Origin: Pseudopyrenochaeta lycopersici
Taxonomy: Eukaryota > Ascomycota > Dothideomycetes > Pleosporales > Pseudopyrenochaetaceae
Direction of reading: 5' to 3'
Assembly (NCBI GenBank): GCA_003313425.1
Contig: NHZP01000036.1
Coordinates: 372,001-436,000 of the forward strand
Length of the DNA stretch: 64,000 bases
The translations under genes and the position numbers were made by a program. Positions 1 through 10,789 of the stretch are shown in pieces (positions within the stretch are counted from its first letter, which is position 1; every line of letters starts with the position of its first letter). Below the pieces are notes generated by a model, which was not told where the DNA came from, ran no database searches, and saw nothing but the letters and a program-made list of their open reading frames with translations.

Positions 1-1344
1 ACAGAGTCGGAATCATAGAAAACTTGATTCTTTCTGAACGGACGTGCCCAATCCTAGGACGCGATCACAGACTGCTCGGTGAGTACTCACCACTGCAATT
101 GAAGTACAACTCACCTCTAATCCATCAAATTCAGCCAGTTCACCACCGGTAGCAAGGCTTCTAAAGAACTCACGACGCTGAGGTGACCCACGGACATATC
201 TAATCACGTTATGAAGTCTTCCAAGCGCCCCTCGCCTTCTCCAGATCTCTCCAACCTTCTTTAGATCGCCTTCGTGCAGCGCATGGTTCATCTCCTTAGC
301 AATCTTCTTAGCATCCTTTCACATTAAAAACGCGTGTGCGCATATGTTAATTATGTGGCCAGCACACCGTAGACGACGTTTCTTCCGCTGTTTTGCTGTC
401 ATGCTTGGAAATAGTTCTTGAAACAGGATGTCAACGCAGGTATCGTTGTTTGACACATTATCGGCCATGATAAACCCAATTCGCCTTTGAATATCGTACT
501 CATTAAACAGGTCAAGCAGAGTGGATGCAAGGTTCTCGCCAGTATGTGATCCAAGAAGCTGACGAAGCCCCAGGACAGCAGAACAGCGTTTACCTGTCCT
601 ATTAATAAAGTGAGCAACTGAGCCAACAATACAAATACAACTCGGTGCTGTCCAAATGTCAAACGACACGGATATACGGCTTCGAGCCTCGTTTAGGTCC
701 TTCTTTAGAACTTCCTTTCTTGTTAAGAACGCGTCTTTCACCCATTTGCTGATCGTATTTGCTGCCTTTGGAAGGAGATCTGATAGCCAAGGAGCAAGAT
801 AGAATAGGACCTCGCGGAAGTAGTCGTTCTCAATTTGGAAGAAGGCAATATGGCAGCAGATAATCCATCGAATTAGGAGCTCCCTGAATATATCAAGATC
901 TCGTCGAAATACTAGGTGGGCTACTGAGGAACCTAGTGAGGTGATTGTCGTCTGTCCAGGTTTATTACTGATCCGTTCACCCATCTGATTGATCTGGTGT
1001 TTTTGCCTGAGGTGATCAAGAGCAGTTGAGTTGCCTTTATCAACAATTGGTAGCTCCTGCTGACCCCGATCTTTCTCACAGAGATAGCAGTACCAGAACC
1101 GTTTAGCGGAATCTGATCGAAGCTGAATATCCTCGTCGTATGTCCAGATAACAGACTGCCGTTTCTTCGTCGCCTTACGGCTCTTTGCCAGTAATGAACA
1201 TCGCACATAGACCTTGCCCTTCAGCTTAAATTCATCAGGCCGTAGCGAGGGTGCAGAACGGGAGTTAATTGAGGGTAGTGCAAGAATAATATCATCACTA
1301 TTTAACCGCGGCGCGCCACCGAATAGATGAGGGATAGTGGACAT
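1..1344 (-). pseudogene. hAT transposase, 5' part, cut by window start (hAT-C)
   Basis: N-terminal part of a hAT-superfamily DDE transposase read leftward from the ATG at 1342-1344. It has a BED-type zinc-finger region (WYCYLCEK, then DHLRQKH), the first catalytic block (SFDIWTAP), the second (MADNVSNNDTC) and the conserved CAGHIIN motif. It is collinear with the hAT gene at 14432-16937, from which the reading is confirmed. One in-frame TGA (319-321) interrupts it just after the CAGHIIN block. The intron that follows LEV/LE in the sister gene is also present here (donor at 114). The rest lies outside the window. DNA just upstream (about 1590-1720) carries GGACTGGA-like subterminal repeats seen at other hAT ends here. 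Probably inactive. Confidence 0.85.
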
Positions 1345-2195
1345 GGTAATGATGATAGTGTATGAAAGATAGGACGAAATATGCGAAATTAACATTCTTT
1401 CTGCAGGTATCTTAAGTCTAAGGCCATCTGTTGACATTACACGAATGCCCCAGACGCATTTTTTCGCGTTGTTTTACTAGTAAGTCAAGTATTTGAACCA
1501 TTGGTAGCTGGTTGATGCTTTTCTATGGCTGCGACATCTCTGAGGCTCTGAGCCAACAGTGCAACTACCCAAAACGGCTAGTCTCATGCCTAAACAGGTA
1601 TAAACCATTGGAGCTCCAGGAGCTCCGGAGCCTATAGATCCAGTCCACTGCAGCACTTCAGTCCAGTCCGAAGCAGAATAGGGTGAATCCAGCTCCAATC
1701 CAACTGAGTCCGATCCAATGAGAGCTCTGGTTACGATCGCACAGCTCACGGAATCAAACATGTAAGCCTTTTAAGACTAAGCTAACTCCGCTCCACGACT
1801 ATCAAACCAATGATGTGTGCCTACGAAGCCAACAGCCGCCTCAACCGTCTATCCGCATCCTTTCCGTCGCTCCGCATCCTTCCTACTCCCGCACAACTTT
1901 AACGCTAGCATTCTGTACCACTGGGAAGATGAAGGTAAAAGGGTTAGTTTAATCCTGCCAAGAGTTTTCTTACTCATCCTCGTATAGATGTCGGGAGTAC
2001 AACCGTATCGGTCCTCCCGCTCTGAAGGATTTTGGGGTCCATAACGCCTTCTCAATGCCCTCTTGGCGCTCGTATAAATGCTGTCCTAGCTTGGCCAGCG
2101 GATGGTTACTTGTCAAGTTCCTCGTAACTACTACTAATATACCACGGAAAATTTATCCTGTGTGCGGTGAATTATATCAGAATTGCGTTGGAACA

Positions 2196-3246
2196 ATGAA
2201 TGGTGCACAGTACCCTGCGCCGCTTCCAGCTGAACCAGGGACACAACCAAAGAAGCGGAAAAGTCTTACAGCGACTGAAAAGAACCAAATCTATCAGTTC
2301 CATATCAATAATCCTCTTGTCACTCATGGAAGAATTGCAGGTAATTTTCCCGTTGCGACCATCACGTGCGCCATGTGCTGACCGAAGATTCAGCTATCTT
2401 TGGCGTGGAAAGGAGGTGGGTTGCAACCTCCAATGATCACACCTCCCGGAGATTCATATTGACGCTCCATTTAGCACTGTTTCCAAAGTCGTACAGCAAG
2501 TGCATTACAAAACGAATGCGACCCAGGAAAATGGTGGCTCAGCCTTGGAAGTACAGTCTACACCAGACATGACCGAGCGTGCATTAAGGGTGGAAAACCA
2601 GCTGCTCTATTGGGCACACGAGGCATGCAGATCCGGTATTCATGTCACCCGCGACATGATACGAACGCAAGCTGCGTGTCTCGCAACCGAGACATCGCCC
2701 TATTCTACTATGCACCAGAGCGCAACTCAAGCTTTGAGCGGGCTTCCTAGTGACACTCTTCCTGAATCAACAAGATTCACGTCCATTCCAGCTGATGGCT
2801 CCACAAGCCTACCAACTACCCTTCCAGACTCGGCATCCATAGGGTTATCGTATTTTTCTGATTTCGACATCGATCTTTTCGCCCGTCATTGCGACCTCAC
2901 GGTCCCACAGGGAGGGGAAAGTTCGAATGAAGCCTCAACTCCGGCCATAAATAGCCCATCTTTGACTATCCTGCAAACTAGCTTCCCTTACAATACACTT
3001 GGCCAGCCTGCCTTGCACGATCCTGGGCACGATCACCATGCCATCGCTTGTTCACAGCCACAAAAAAGTATGGCCTGCCAAAGTCAGACATGTACTGAAA
3101 CACACGTTGGAACAATGGATGCGATATGCTCACAGGAGGCTAGGCGAGCGTTCAACATTGTTGAAAGTTACGTTTCGAATTCGCCGAAGATGACGGCACT
3201 GGACCAGCTTTGCCTGAACCACGTGAAGGCACGCTTGGATGGATAA
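2196..3246 (+). CDS. CENP-B/pogo-type HTH DNA-binding protein
   Basis: Three exons, 2196-2340, 2394-2415 and 2475-3246, give 312 aa. The introns (53 and 59 bp) have GT-AG ends, and splicing restores a continuous helix-turn-helix: SLTATEKNQIYQFH, then GRIAAIFGVERSTVSKVVQQ. This is the psq/CENP-B N-terminal type. A second helical block (ALRVENQLLYWAHEACRSG, then VTRDMIRTQA) resembles the CENPB/Tc5 HTH. No DDE nuclease domain follows; the rest is Ser/Thr/Pro-rich and low in structure. Such proteins are usually pogo-transposase-derived DNA binders. I infer a nuclear DNA-binding role, possibly as regulator of the adjacent genes, but the target is unknown. The ATG at 2196 was chosen because it begins the basic segment before the HTH. 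Alternative: a decayed transposase, although the intact splicing argues against it. Confidence 0.75.
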
Positions 3247-3426
3247 CAATTGATTTAAATCAATCCGGGGTCTTATAGAGCAAAGGATGGAATTTTCGTG
3301 TTAAAAATCTCACCGTTCAGCCTCTTCAGGAATCCTCCGTTCCATGTAAATGAGCGTTCAGGAGTAGAAAAGAAAAGAATTAAGCGCACACAAAAGAAGA
3401 AATAATCGGTCCATTAACCTACCAAT

Positions 3427-4734
3427 TTACGGCTGCACGTTACTACCCATGGCACCTAGGTGATCTTCTTCAAAACGGTTGCCGAAAAACTCTAGTACAG
3501 CTTCTAAAACAAATTCGACTTCATCGTCGGTCATTCGATAAAACAGAGGAAGGCGTGTCAACCGCGAGCTCTCCTTAGACGTGTACCGGTCCTCTCCATT
3601 GAAACGACATCCAAGCTTTGTGCCAATGTCAGGCTTGTGCAACGGTGTGAAATGGGTCGCTGTGCTGACTCCCTTCCCTTTCATAAACTTGCCAAAGGCG
3701 TTCCGTTCTTCTGAATCGCTTAACTTCAGCCAGAATATGTGCGCGTTGTGTACGCTTCCTGGAGGTTGTTTCATAGTCTCAATGTGGCCACTCTGTACCA
3801 AAGGCTGTAGGCTCTCATGATATGCGTTCCAAATTTGGAGACGGCGTTGCACAATTCGCTCAGACTGATCAATTTGCGCCCACAGATATGCGGCCTGGAC
3901 CTCGCATAGGATAAAGTTGCTGCCTAGAGATTTCCATTCATATCCACCGCCAGTTTCGCCACGGAAAAACGCACGACGATTTGTGCCATTGTCGTACACG
4001 ATTTCAGCTTTCGGAACGAGTGATGGATCGTTGATGAATATGGCTCCACCCTGACCACCTGCGGTCATATTTTTCGTGCCGTGAAATGACATGCAGCCAA
4101 TATGCCCAAATGAGCCTAGCTGCTTCCCTTTCCACTTTGCCATCGGACATTGCGCCGCATCCTCGACAACCAAAAGATTGTGTCGGTTCGCAATGTCCAT
4201 GATTGCGTCCATGTCGCAACCGATCCCAGCATAATGCATCGGAACAATGACCTTCGTTCGATGAGTGATTGCAGCTTCGATGAGACTGGCGTCCATATTC
4301 ATGGTTTCCTTGTTAATGTCGACGAATACAATCCGGGCCCCGCGTAAGAGGAATGCATTGATTGTGGAGACGAATGTGTAACTTGGCGCAATGACTTCAT
4401 CGCCTGGTTCGAGACCACAAATAAGAGCTGCCATTTCGAGAGCGCGCGTGCAGGAATTGGTGAGGAACACAGTGCTATTTTCTGTTTGGCTTTCCAGGTG
4501 GCGGACAATCCGGTCTGTAAACTCGCCACCCCCAGGAAGCATCGCACCCTTAGACGCTGCGGTTCGGACATGCCTCAGTTCCGTTCCCACAAGAGCAGGT
4601 TCATGGTAGGGGATGGCCGGGTTTGCTGAAGCGCTTGGTGACTTTGTTACCTGTTTCCCGCGCAAATCATTCTCGAGACTCTTTGAGGTAAGAATGGATT
4701 CATTGGGTGTGATTTGAACGATTGAAGGAGCCAT
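3427..4734 (-). CDS. DegT/DnrJ/EryC1/StrS sugar-nucleotide aminotransferase (WecE/RffA-like)
   Basis: Single-exon 435-aa PLP enzyme of aminotransferase fold type I. The lysine expected to bind PLP is K221 in SFHGTKNMTAGG, and the cofactor-contacting acid is in VEDAAQ (190-195); both match the WecE/RffA subgroup, which transfers an amino group to C4 of a 4-keto-6-deoxy sugar nucleotide. The bacterial-type core begins near residue 40 (IPYHEPALVG). The ATG at 4734 (MAPSIVQITP) was preferred; an in-frame ATG at 4890 would add 52 residues that do not look like the family. It is divergent from the DUF3605 gene, and two TATCAC/GTGATA dyads lie in the shared promoter. It has no intron, unlike its neighbours, and resembles bacterial antigen-biosynthesis enzymes, so ancient transfer from bacteria is possible. 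The exact substrate is inference. Confidence 0.9.
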   Translation of the reverse strand: MAPSIVQITPNESILTSKSLENDLRGKQVTKSPSASANPAIPYHEPALVGTELRHVRTAASKGAMLPGGGEFTDRIVRHLESQTENSTVFLTNSCTRALEMAALICGLEPGDEVIAPSYTFVSTINAFLLRGARIVFVDINKETMNMDASLIEAAITHRTKVIVPMHYAGIGCDMDAIMDIANRHNLLVVEDAAQCPMAKWKGKQLGSFGHIGCMSFHGTKNMTAGGQGGAIFINDPSLVPKAEIVYDNGTNRRAFFRGETGGGYEWKSLGSNFILCEVQAAYLWAQIDQSERIVQRRLQIWNAYHESLQPLVQSGHIETMKQPPGSVHNAHIFWLKLSDSEERNAFGKFMKGKGVSTATHFTPLHKPDIGTKLGCRFNGEDRYTSKESSRLTRLPLFYRMTDDEVEFVLEAVLEFFGNRFEEDHLGAMGSNVQP

Positions 4735-4991
4735 TTCTTTGTTTGCTTCAGGGTGTTTATTTCCGGGCGAGTATAAGACTATGTTGAAAAGTGATGATCC
4801 AATCTGGTATATGGACAAGTAGCGACGTGTAAAGAGTTTAAATATTGTATCTCGTCTATTGTTTGCCCATTGTAAATCTACTTGACCCAATCTCGACTCA
4901 ATACACTGAAGTCAGTGCCACTCTGGTAAATGTGGAAGGGAACCACTGGGACAGTGGCACTATTCTTGAACTGGTATAGTTGCAGTGTCTG

Positions 4992-5010
4992 TATCACGAA
5001 GTTAGTGATA
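4992..5010. promoter_or_regulatory. Dyad 1, TATCAC-N7-GTGATA
   Basis: Inverted repeat with exact 6-bp half-sites and a 7-bp spacer, between the divergent aminotransferase (ATG 4734) and DUF3605 (ATG 5354) genes. One of four such dyads in the arm. Candidate operator; the binding protein is unknown. Confidence 0.6.
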
Positions 5011-5146
5011 GTACAGAATACGACTACAAAATGCACGTCTTACGTCAGATTCGTTGTCTGCCGTTGTAAATCAGGAAGGATTTTCAGCGATCAGCACGGG
5101 TACGCACTCGGAGAGCATTTGCCCGAGGACGGCTCGGTGAAAAGGT

Positions 5147-5164
5147 TATCACATTCTAGTGATA
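5147..5164. promoter_or_regulatory. Dyad 2, TATCAC-N6-GTGATA
   Basis: Second exact dyad in the same divergent promoter, 190 bp before the DUF3605 ATG. Same half-sites with a 6-bp spacer. Confidence 0.6.
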
Positions 5165-5353
5165 CCAGCAGAGTGTCTTTAAAGCTTTGCTTTCCATACC
5201 AACCAATTTGGGCTGAAGTTCAGGGAATGGAAATCGAAAGTTAATGTTTTCAAGTTGCCACACATCAGCATAAGAATTCGCCATCCATTGCTTCTCGTCA
5301 AAACAACCCCGCCACAGACCTGTACGACGAAGCTTTTACCAGATCCTTTATCA

Positions 5354-6093
5354 ATGACAACGAAAATGAACGGCACTCCTAATGACGCACCGCTTCTCCC
5401 GGAGGAAATTGAGAGCGCTGGTTGGAATCTTACTGACGTGGACCGAATGCTCCTCAAGCAAACCGACGAGGAGTACGAGCCGCATGATTGGGAGGAGTTG
5501 AAGACGATCGTGGGTGAGTTTCTGATGCCGTGTTGATGAGTTCACAACATGGGGCTTACGAAGCTGAAGCCGAGAACAAACTTGACCTCTTCAAACGCCT
5601 CCCTTCTCACCTTCGCCGCTACTTACGGTGGTCTGCCGTCATCAAAGCCCAGTATAACGGCATTCTCCCATACATCTGCAAGGAGCGTCTCCAATGGGAG
5701 TACAACGAGTCCGGGATTCCTTTCAAAGGTCCCATTCCCTTCGCTAGCACGTCTGACTACTGCATCCGCTTTAACGACTGGCCATATGGCGTCGCTCCTG
5801 GTATTCGCCACTTGGTTGTTTGGCTGAAGACGCCTTTCCCCGTCGGCAAAGATGGGGAATTGACTAGTGAATCTCGTGCTAGGATTGAGACCTTTGTCAG
5901 CGCTACTTTCACGCAGCGTTTGGCGGGGGATGAACATCTCAACGCACCTGAGGATCGAGTGATCTGGTTCAAAAACTGGACTGCACTGCAGAGTGTGTCA
6001 GCCCTTGAGCATTTTCATGTCATGGTGAAGGATGTGCGTAAGGACTTATTGGAGAGTTGGATTGGGAAGGAGCACATGGATACTATTGCCTAA
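5354..6093 (+). CDS. DUF3605 protein (N-acetylglucosamine-induced protein 1-like)
   Basis: Two exons, 5354-5513 and 5570-6093, give 227 aa. The 56-bp intron (donor GTGAGT, acceptor AAG) joins TIV to AENKLDLFKRLP in frame. Family features are visible in order: TDVDRMLLKQTDEEYEPHDW, then DLFKRLPSHLRRYLRWS, the proline/tryptophan-rich RFNDWPYGV, and C-terminal WFKNW and EHFHV. This fungal family is named for induction by N-acetylglucosamine in some species, and its biochemical role is not known. No signal peptide or membrane segment is seen. An in-frame ATG at 5255 exists, but its leader is unlike the family. It shares a promoter with the aminotransferase, with two TATCAC/GTGATA dyads upstream. 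Confidence 0.88.
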
Positions 6094-6313
6094 GGCGTTG
6101 ATAAATGACGCGAGATAGAATAGCACTGAATGACGCACTCCTTTAAGACCGGAATTACACAAGACTTTGCGTGCATAATTTGACCCACCGAGCCAATTTG
6201 GTACAGGAGTAGTGCTTAGTAGCCCGGGCAATACTTGTCCATCTTGAACGGCATGAGACCTGGCTTGCGTTGCAGAAAACTAAGTGTCATGCATGAAGTA
6301 ATTAGTTTGCATA

Positions 6314-6331
6314 TATCACCAAGTGGTGATA
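6314..6331. promoter_or_regulatory. Dyad 3, TATCAC-N6-GTGATA
   Basis: Exact dyad 248 bp upstream of the dehydratase ATG (6579). Here the palindrome is longer: ATATCACCA and TGGTGATAT arms around AG. Confidence 0.6.
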
Positions 6332-6578
6332 TCTTATTCCTGCTTTCCAATGATGTCGTTACTTCCTTTGGGTTCCACTTCTCTTGGCCATTTTGCAAAA
6401 CTTGTAATCTCGGAAAGGGACCCAATCAACTCAGCTGCGTTAAACGGCTGAAATGACAAAGGAAGTGTATAAATGCAACAGAATTAAGCATAGAGATCAA
6501 AAACACTGCTATTCACTAAATACCTGCGGCGCTTCAAAAACTGTTCCAGACACAGAAACCATCCCAACGTACTTCAAA

Positions 6579-7775
6579 ATGCTTGTTAACGGGGAGTTTC
6601 CGAAGGTGGCTACTCCAATAAAAGACGACACAGTACAAGTCAAGAACGGAATCTTTGCTTTCAAGCCTCAGGACGGCATTCGAAACATCCTGATCACAGG
6701 AGGCGGAGGGTTCATGTAAGCCCTTTGTATCGCTCGACCAAGTTTGGAATTAACGCTGATATGCAATGAAGCGGATCCCAGTTAGCATACGCTCTTGCAG
6801 AGACCTATCCTGACTATCGAGTAGTTGTGTTTGACCTGTTCAACTACACAGGCTCTCTCAACAATCTCGATCGTGCTGTACAGAACCTTAGTATCTTCAA
6901 GGGCGATATTGGCGTCGATGAGGACATGAGCATTGCAATCATGGCCTACAATATCGATGCTGTTATCCACTTGTCGGCGCAGACTTCGGTCGACGCGTCT
7001 CTCGCCAAGCCATATGAGAGCTCGAAGGCCAACGTTGTGGGTACCAATGTCGTGCTTGAGAACTGTCTCAAGCACGGTGTTAAAAAATTTGTGCATATGA
7101 GCAGTGCAGAGGTGTATGGAAACGCGGGAGCTGGAGCAGGAGGATTCCGCGAGGATATTGCGCTGAGCCCAGTAAATCTTTATGGGGCCAGCAAGGCTGC
7201 CAGTGAGTTGATTGTTCGAGCGTACCAGAACAGAGGTCTTGATACGATCATCGTGCGGGCTTCGAATGTCTATGGGCCGAAGCAATTTCCTGATAGTAGG
7301 TCTATACAACGAGCCCAACAGTGCTACGCTGACTGAGAGAGAACTCATCCCTAAGTCTATCACACTGCTGCAGCATGGGCAGCGAATCACCATTCATGGC
7401 ACTGGAGAGGATGTGAAGCGTTGGCTCTACATTACTGATGTTAGCAACGCGTTCAACGTGCTCTTGCACCGTGGCGCCCCTGGCGAGATCTACAACTTGG
7501 GGTCTCACCATGAATCCACCAACTACAATCTCTGCTCGAGCATCATTCAGGCAATAACGGGCGAGGACGAGGTCGAAGTATGGATGAACAAGGTCCCAGG
7601 ACGACCCGTTGTGGGCAAGCCATTTGGCATGGATTTCAGCAAGCTGGAAGAACTCGGCTGGACTCAGCTTGTCGGCCTAGAGGAAGGCGTGGAGAGAACA
7701 GTGAAATGGTATGGTGAGAATGCTGCCAAGTGGTGGGGCAACCTGCCTAAAATTTTAGGCGTTGCGCCAAATTGA
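6579..7775 (+). CDS. NAD-dependent sugar-nucleotide dehydratase/epimerase (RmlB-like, extended SDR)
   Basis: Three exons, 6579-6715, 6772-7295 and 7342-7775, give 364 aa. Introns are 56 and 46 bp. Splicing rebuilds the NAD-binding loop TGGGGFIGSQLAYAL (residues 40-54), and the second junction gives FPDKLIPKSITLLQHG, the family motif. The catalytic Tyr and Lys are in YGASK (183-187). The best family match is dTDP-glucose 4,6-dehydratase, which makes the 4-keto-6-deoxy substrate used by aminotransferases like the one next door. The active-site loop reads SSAEVYG instead of the usual TDEVYG, so the conserved Asp is replaced by Ala while Glu remains. Activity may therefore be nearer to GDP-mannose dehydratase or UDP-sugar enzymes. 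One dyad lies in its promoter. The nucleotide base used cannot be read from sequence. Confidence 0.88.
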
Positions 7776-8589
7776 GTAGGTAGCCAGATCGCTGGGTCCT
7801 CTTTCCTTTGCGTGTCCGTGGATTACATAGTAAGCGTACCAAATCAGAATCTCAGAGCCAGTAACACACCATTTTCCGCCCTCGTGGAGCTTAGTCTTGC
7901 GCACCGCGCCGCGCATTTTAAGCTTAGTGGCATGCATAATAGTCAAATCCAAACACTGTGAAATGTGACATAGCTTTACTCAACAATAATTCCATCTTGT
8001 AGGCGCGACGGGAGCATTTCTTACACGTAATGTGTTTGATATGCATATCGCTTGGGCTAGGAGATGCGCTACAGTAAAACCTTGAGTCTAGTGGAAGGTC
8101 ATTGAGCCCTATAGTTACTTATCACTATGATAGGAATAGCCTAAGCTACCAATTTGCTTCGCTCTGCACCTACTACCTTCGGTTTGTATGTGCCTAGCCG
8201 AATGATCCTTCGCACGACAAGGTGATTGTGGTCCAAGCATTACGACGGGGTTAGTATTTTTTGAGTTTTGGGCTCGTGCTTGCATCGCGTGCGAACATTA
8301 ACATTGCAACGTTATAAAACTAAGTCTCTATCTCTCCCTTACAACCTTTAAATAAGTATAGTAAACTGTTGCAAACCTTTTTAATACAAGAAGAATAAAG
8401 TTATAAAGCTTCCTACAGCTTCTTGCATAGAAATGCACGGCACGGCGTAGCGCGCGCTCTGAACTATTAATCATAAACATGTCAGATACAAGGTGCGTGC
8501 CTGGAAAGAGTGTGTTGTTAGATCAAAAGCACAGCAGCGAGGGTACGCGACACTGTATTGTAGTACAAAGCTCGGGTGTAACCACTTGG

Positions 8590-8616
8590 CACACACACAC
8601 ACACACACACACACAC
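8590..8616. repeat. CA dinucleotide microsatellite
   Basis: About 13 CA units. The same number occurs as GT in the right arm (24032-24058). Confidence 0.95.
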
Positions 8617-8772
8617 TACATAAAGGAGAAAATCAGGGAACAACAAAAATACAACAATCATCATCAGCACCCGATCGATCATCTTAATCATGAAAATCCA
8701 AGTGCATTTCAGCATGTCATCTGACAATAACTTTAAGTTGCTTGTCGATTTCAGGGTTCAGAGCGTGCCCAG

Positions 8773-8815
8773 CGCCGTGCCGTGCGCCGTGCCGTGCGCC
8801 GTGCCGTGCGCCGCG
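8773..8815. repeat. 12-bp GC-rich tandem repeat
   Basis: About 3.5 units of GCCGTGCCGTGC. Mirrored without length change at 23833-23875. Confidence 0.85.
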
Positions 8816-9302
8816 CTGCGCCGCGAGCCTCACGATATTCTAACTTACTTAATTGGATAATAAGCAGTCTGTGCGCAATAACATCATAGTCCTCTACCTT
8901 CCCTGTCGCCTAGGCTGTTGCGGTTGCCGGGTGCCTAACATACGTCATTCACCAGATTCGACGGTACATGCAGGTTGAGCTTAGCTCCCGCGTACCCGCC
9001 CAGGCGGACATCGGGGAAAGTCCTCCCGACGATCTCAGCTTCGCAAAATCTCGCTAGAAGTGAGTTAGTGTGCGGGTTCGGGTCGACGCCCTGCAGGGGG
9101 GCATAAGGAACGTCCACACCGGTCAGCCAGCCTTGTCTACAAAGTCTACGCAGATTTTAGGTTCGGCCACCAATGTATCACTTCTGCTCAGGGAATCCAG
9201 CATCGAGTCCTCTGCCTCTTTTAATGCCCTCATCTAGTGGTCGTGTTAACTCGACTCTTATGCTGATTTATCTCCCTCCCAGTACCTGGTCCCCTCGATA
9301 AC

Positions 9303-10789
9303 ATGTCCTCGCAATCCCCCGACGCGCAGGAATTGCGCAGCATTCCACGGCCGACAGATGGGCCAGATGAGCTTCTAAAGCAAAGGTGGAACGATCCTCC
9401 CATCAACAAATGGCGCGTGTTTGCCACTTTCATCACTTTTGGCATTGTCGGTGCGAGCGATGGTGTCTATGGTGCCCTCGTCCCTTCCGTACGTTTGTCT
9501 TCACCATCATTCAGAGATTAACCTCTCTCTATCACCGTTTTAAGTCGACTCACATCTTATATAGATCCGCGATGAATGGAAACTGTCGAACACCGTGGTA
9601 TCACTGATCTTCATGACCCCTTTTTTTGGGTACACCATTGCCACTCTCACGGTCTCCAAGATTCACATGTCGCTAGGGCAACGCGGCATTTCCATTACTG
9701 GGTCTTTGTGCCACCTGATTTCTTTCATCGTCATGGCCGCCCACCCTCCTCACTTCGCAGCATATCTCATCTTCTACATCTTTGTCGGTCTCGGAAATGG
9801 TCTTCTTGACGCTGCATGGAATGCGTGGATAGGCGACATGGTCAAGGCCAACACGCTGATGGGATTCCTTCACGCCTTCTATGGTCTCGGTGCAACGATT
9901 AGCCCCACAGTCGCCACGAATATTATCGAGGCAGGACTTGGATGGTGGATATTTTACTGGACTCTGGCTGGCGCTGCCGTACTCGAACTCTCTTGTGCCG
10001 CCTTATTCTGGGGAGAAGGCGCGCAGCAGTACCGTATCAAAAACCCAAAGCCGAGCGCAACCGGCAAGTCCAGGACTTCAGAGGCAATAAGGAATAAGGT
10101 GACCTGGGTGATTGCACTTTTCTTGTTCGTGTACATGGGGGTTGAGGGTAAGTTTTAACAAGTAACGACGCTTCAAGCCGTGCAGCTGACCTTGTTATAG
10201 TATCCATTGGAGGATGGATCGTGGACTTTATGATGCATGAACGCGGTGGAAGCCAACTCCAATCTGGCTATGTGGCTACAGGATTCTGGGCGGGGGTTAC
10301 GGTCGGGCGACTCGTTCTGGGTCCTGTTAATGAAAGTCTTGGTAAGTTTCCACAATCCATGCTTCTTTTTATCATTTGGCTCTTTTGGAGGTCGTTGTAG
10401 CTCACAGAAAAATGCAAATAGGAGAGCGCCTCGCAATAGCCATCTACCTCATCACCTCCATCGGAGTACAGCTCGTATTCTGGCTAGTTCCTAACTTCGT
10501 GCTCTCCTCCGTTATGGTTGCCCTGCTCGGCTTTTTAACCGGACCTCTCTTCCCGGGAGCAATCGTGGTTCAGGCTAAACTACTTCCGAAGCATCTACAC
10601 ACTCCTGGAATTGGTTTTGCGTCTGCGTTTGCGGGTGGCGGTGGAGCGATACTACCTTTCGTTGCTGGTGCAATTGCTGGGCCACACGGCGTGAAGACAT
10701 TGCAGCCTTTTATATTGGCGCTACTAGTAGCTATCACGATATTCTGGATGCTTCTTCCGCGACAAAAGAAGGCGACAACTGAGGACTAA
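9303..10789 (+). CDS. MFS transporter (Bsc6-like)
   Basis: Four exons, 9303-9488, 9565-10147, 10201-10341 and 10401-10789, give 432 aa. All junctions are GT-AG and keep frame: YGALVPS joins IRDEWKLSN, YMGVEG continues into VSIGGWIVDF, and PVNESL continues into AHRKMQIGER. About 12 hydrophobic helices are visible, starting at RVFATFITFGIVGASDGVYGA. The MFS loop-2-like segment and a cytosolic linker (KNPKPSATGKSRTSEA) split the protein into two six-helix halves. It resembles fungal proteins annotated bypass of stop codon 6, a branch related to sugar transporters. It probably sits in the plasma membrane or a vesicle membrane, and its substrate is unknown. Unlike its neighbours it has only one TATCAC half-site upstream. 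Confidence 0.88.

Larger units (their letters stand above)
7776..9302. other. Intergenic, 1.5 kb, no supported gene
   Basis: No open frame here has a recognisable product or codon character. It contains a CA microsatellite (8590-8616), a 12-bp GC-rich tandem repeat (8773-8815), and the MFS promoter with a single TATCAC half-site (9177-9182). Confidence 0.6.

Noticed and set aside
8935..9117. 60-codon minus-strand open frame
   Set aside because: Too short and without a family match, despite being mirrored in the other arm (which all frames are).
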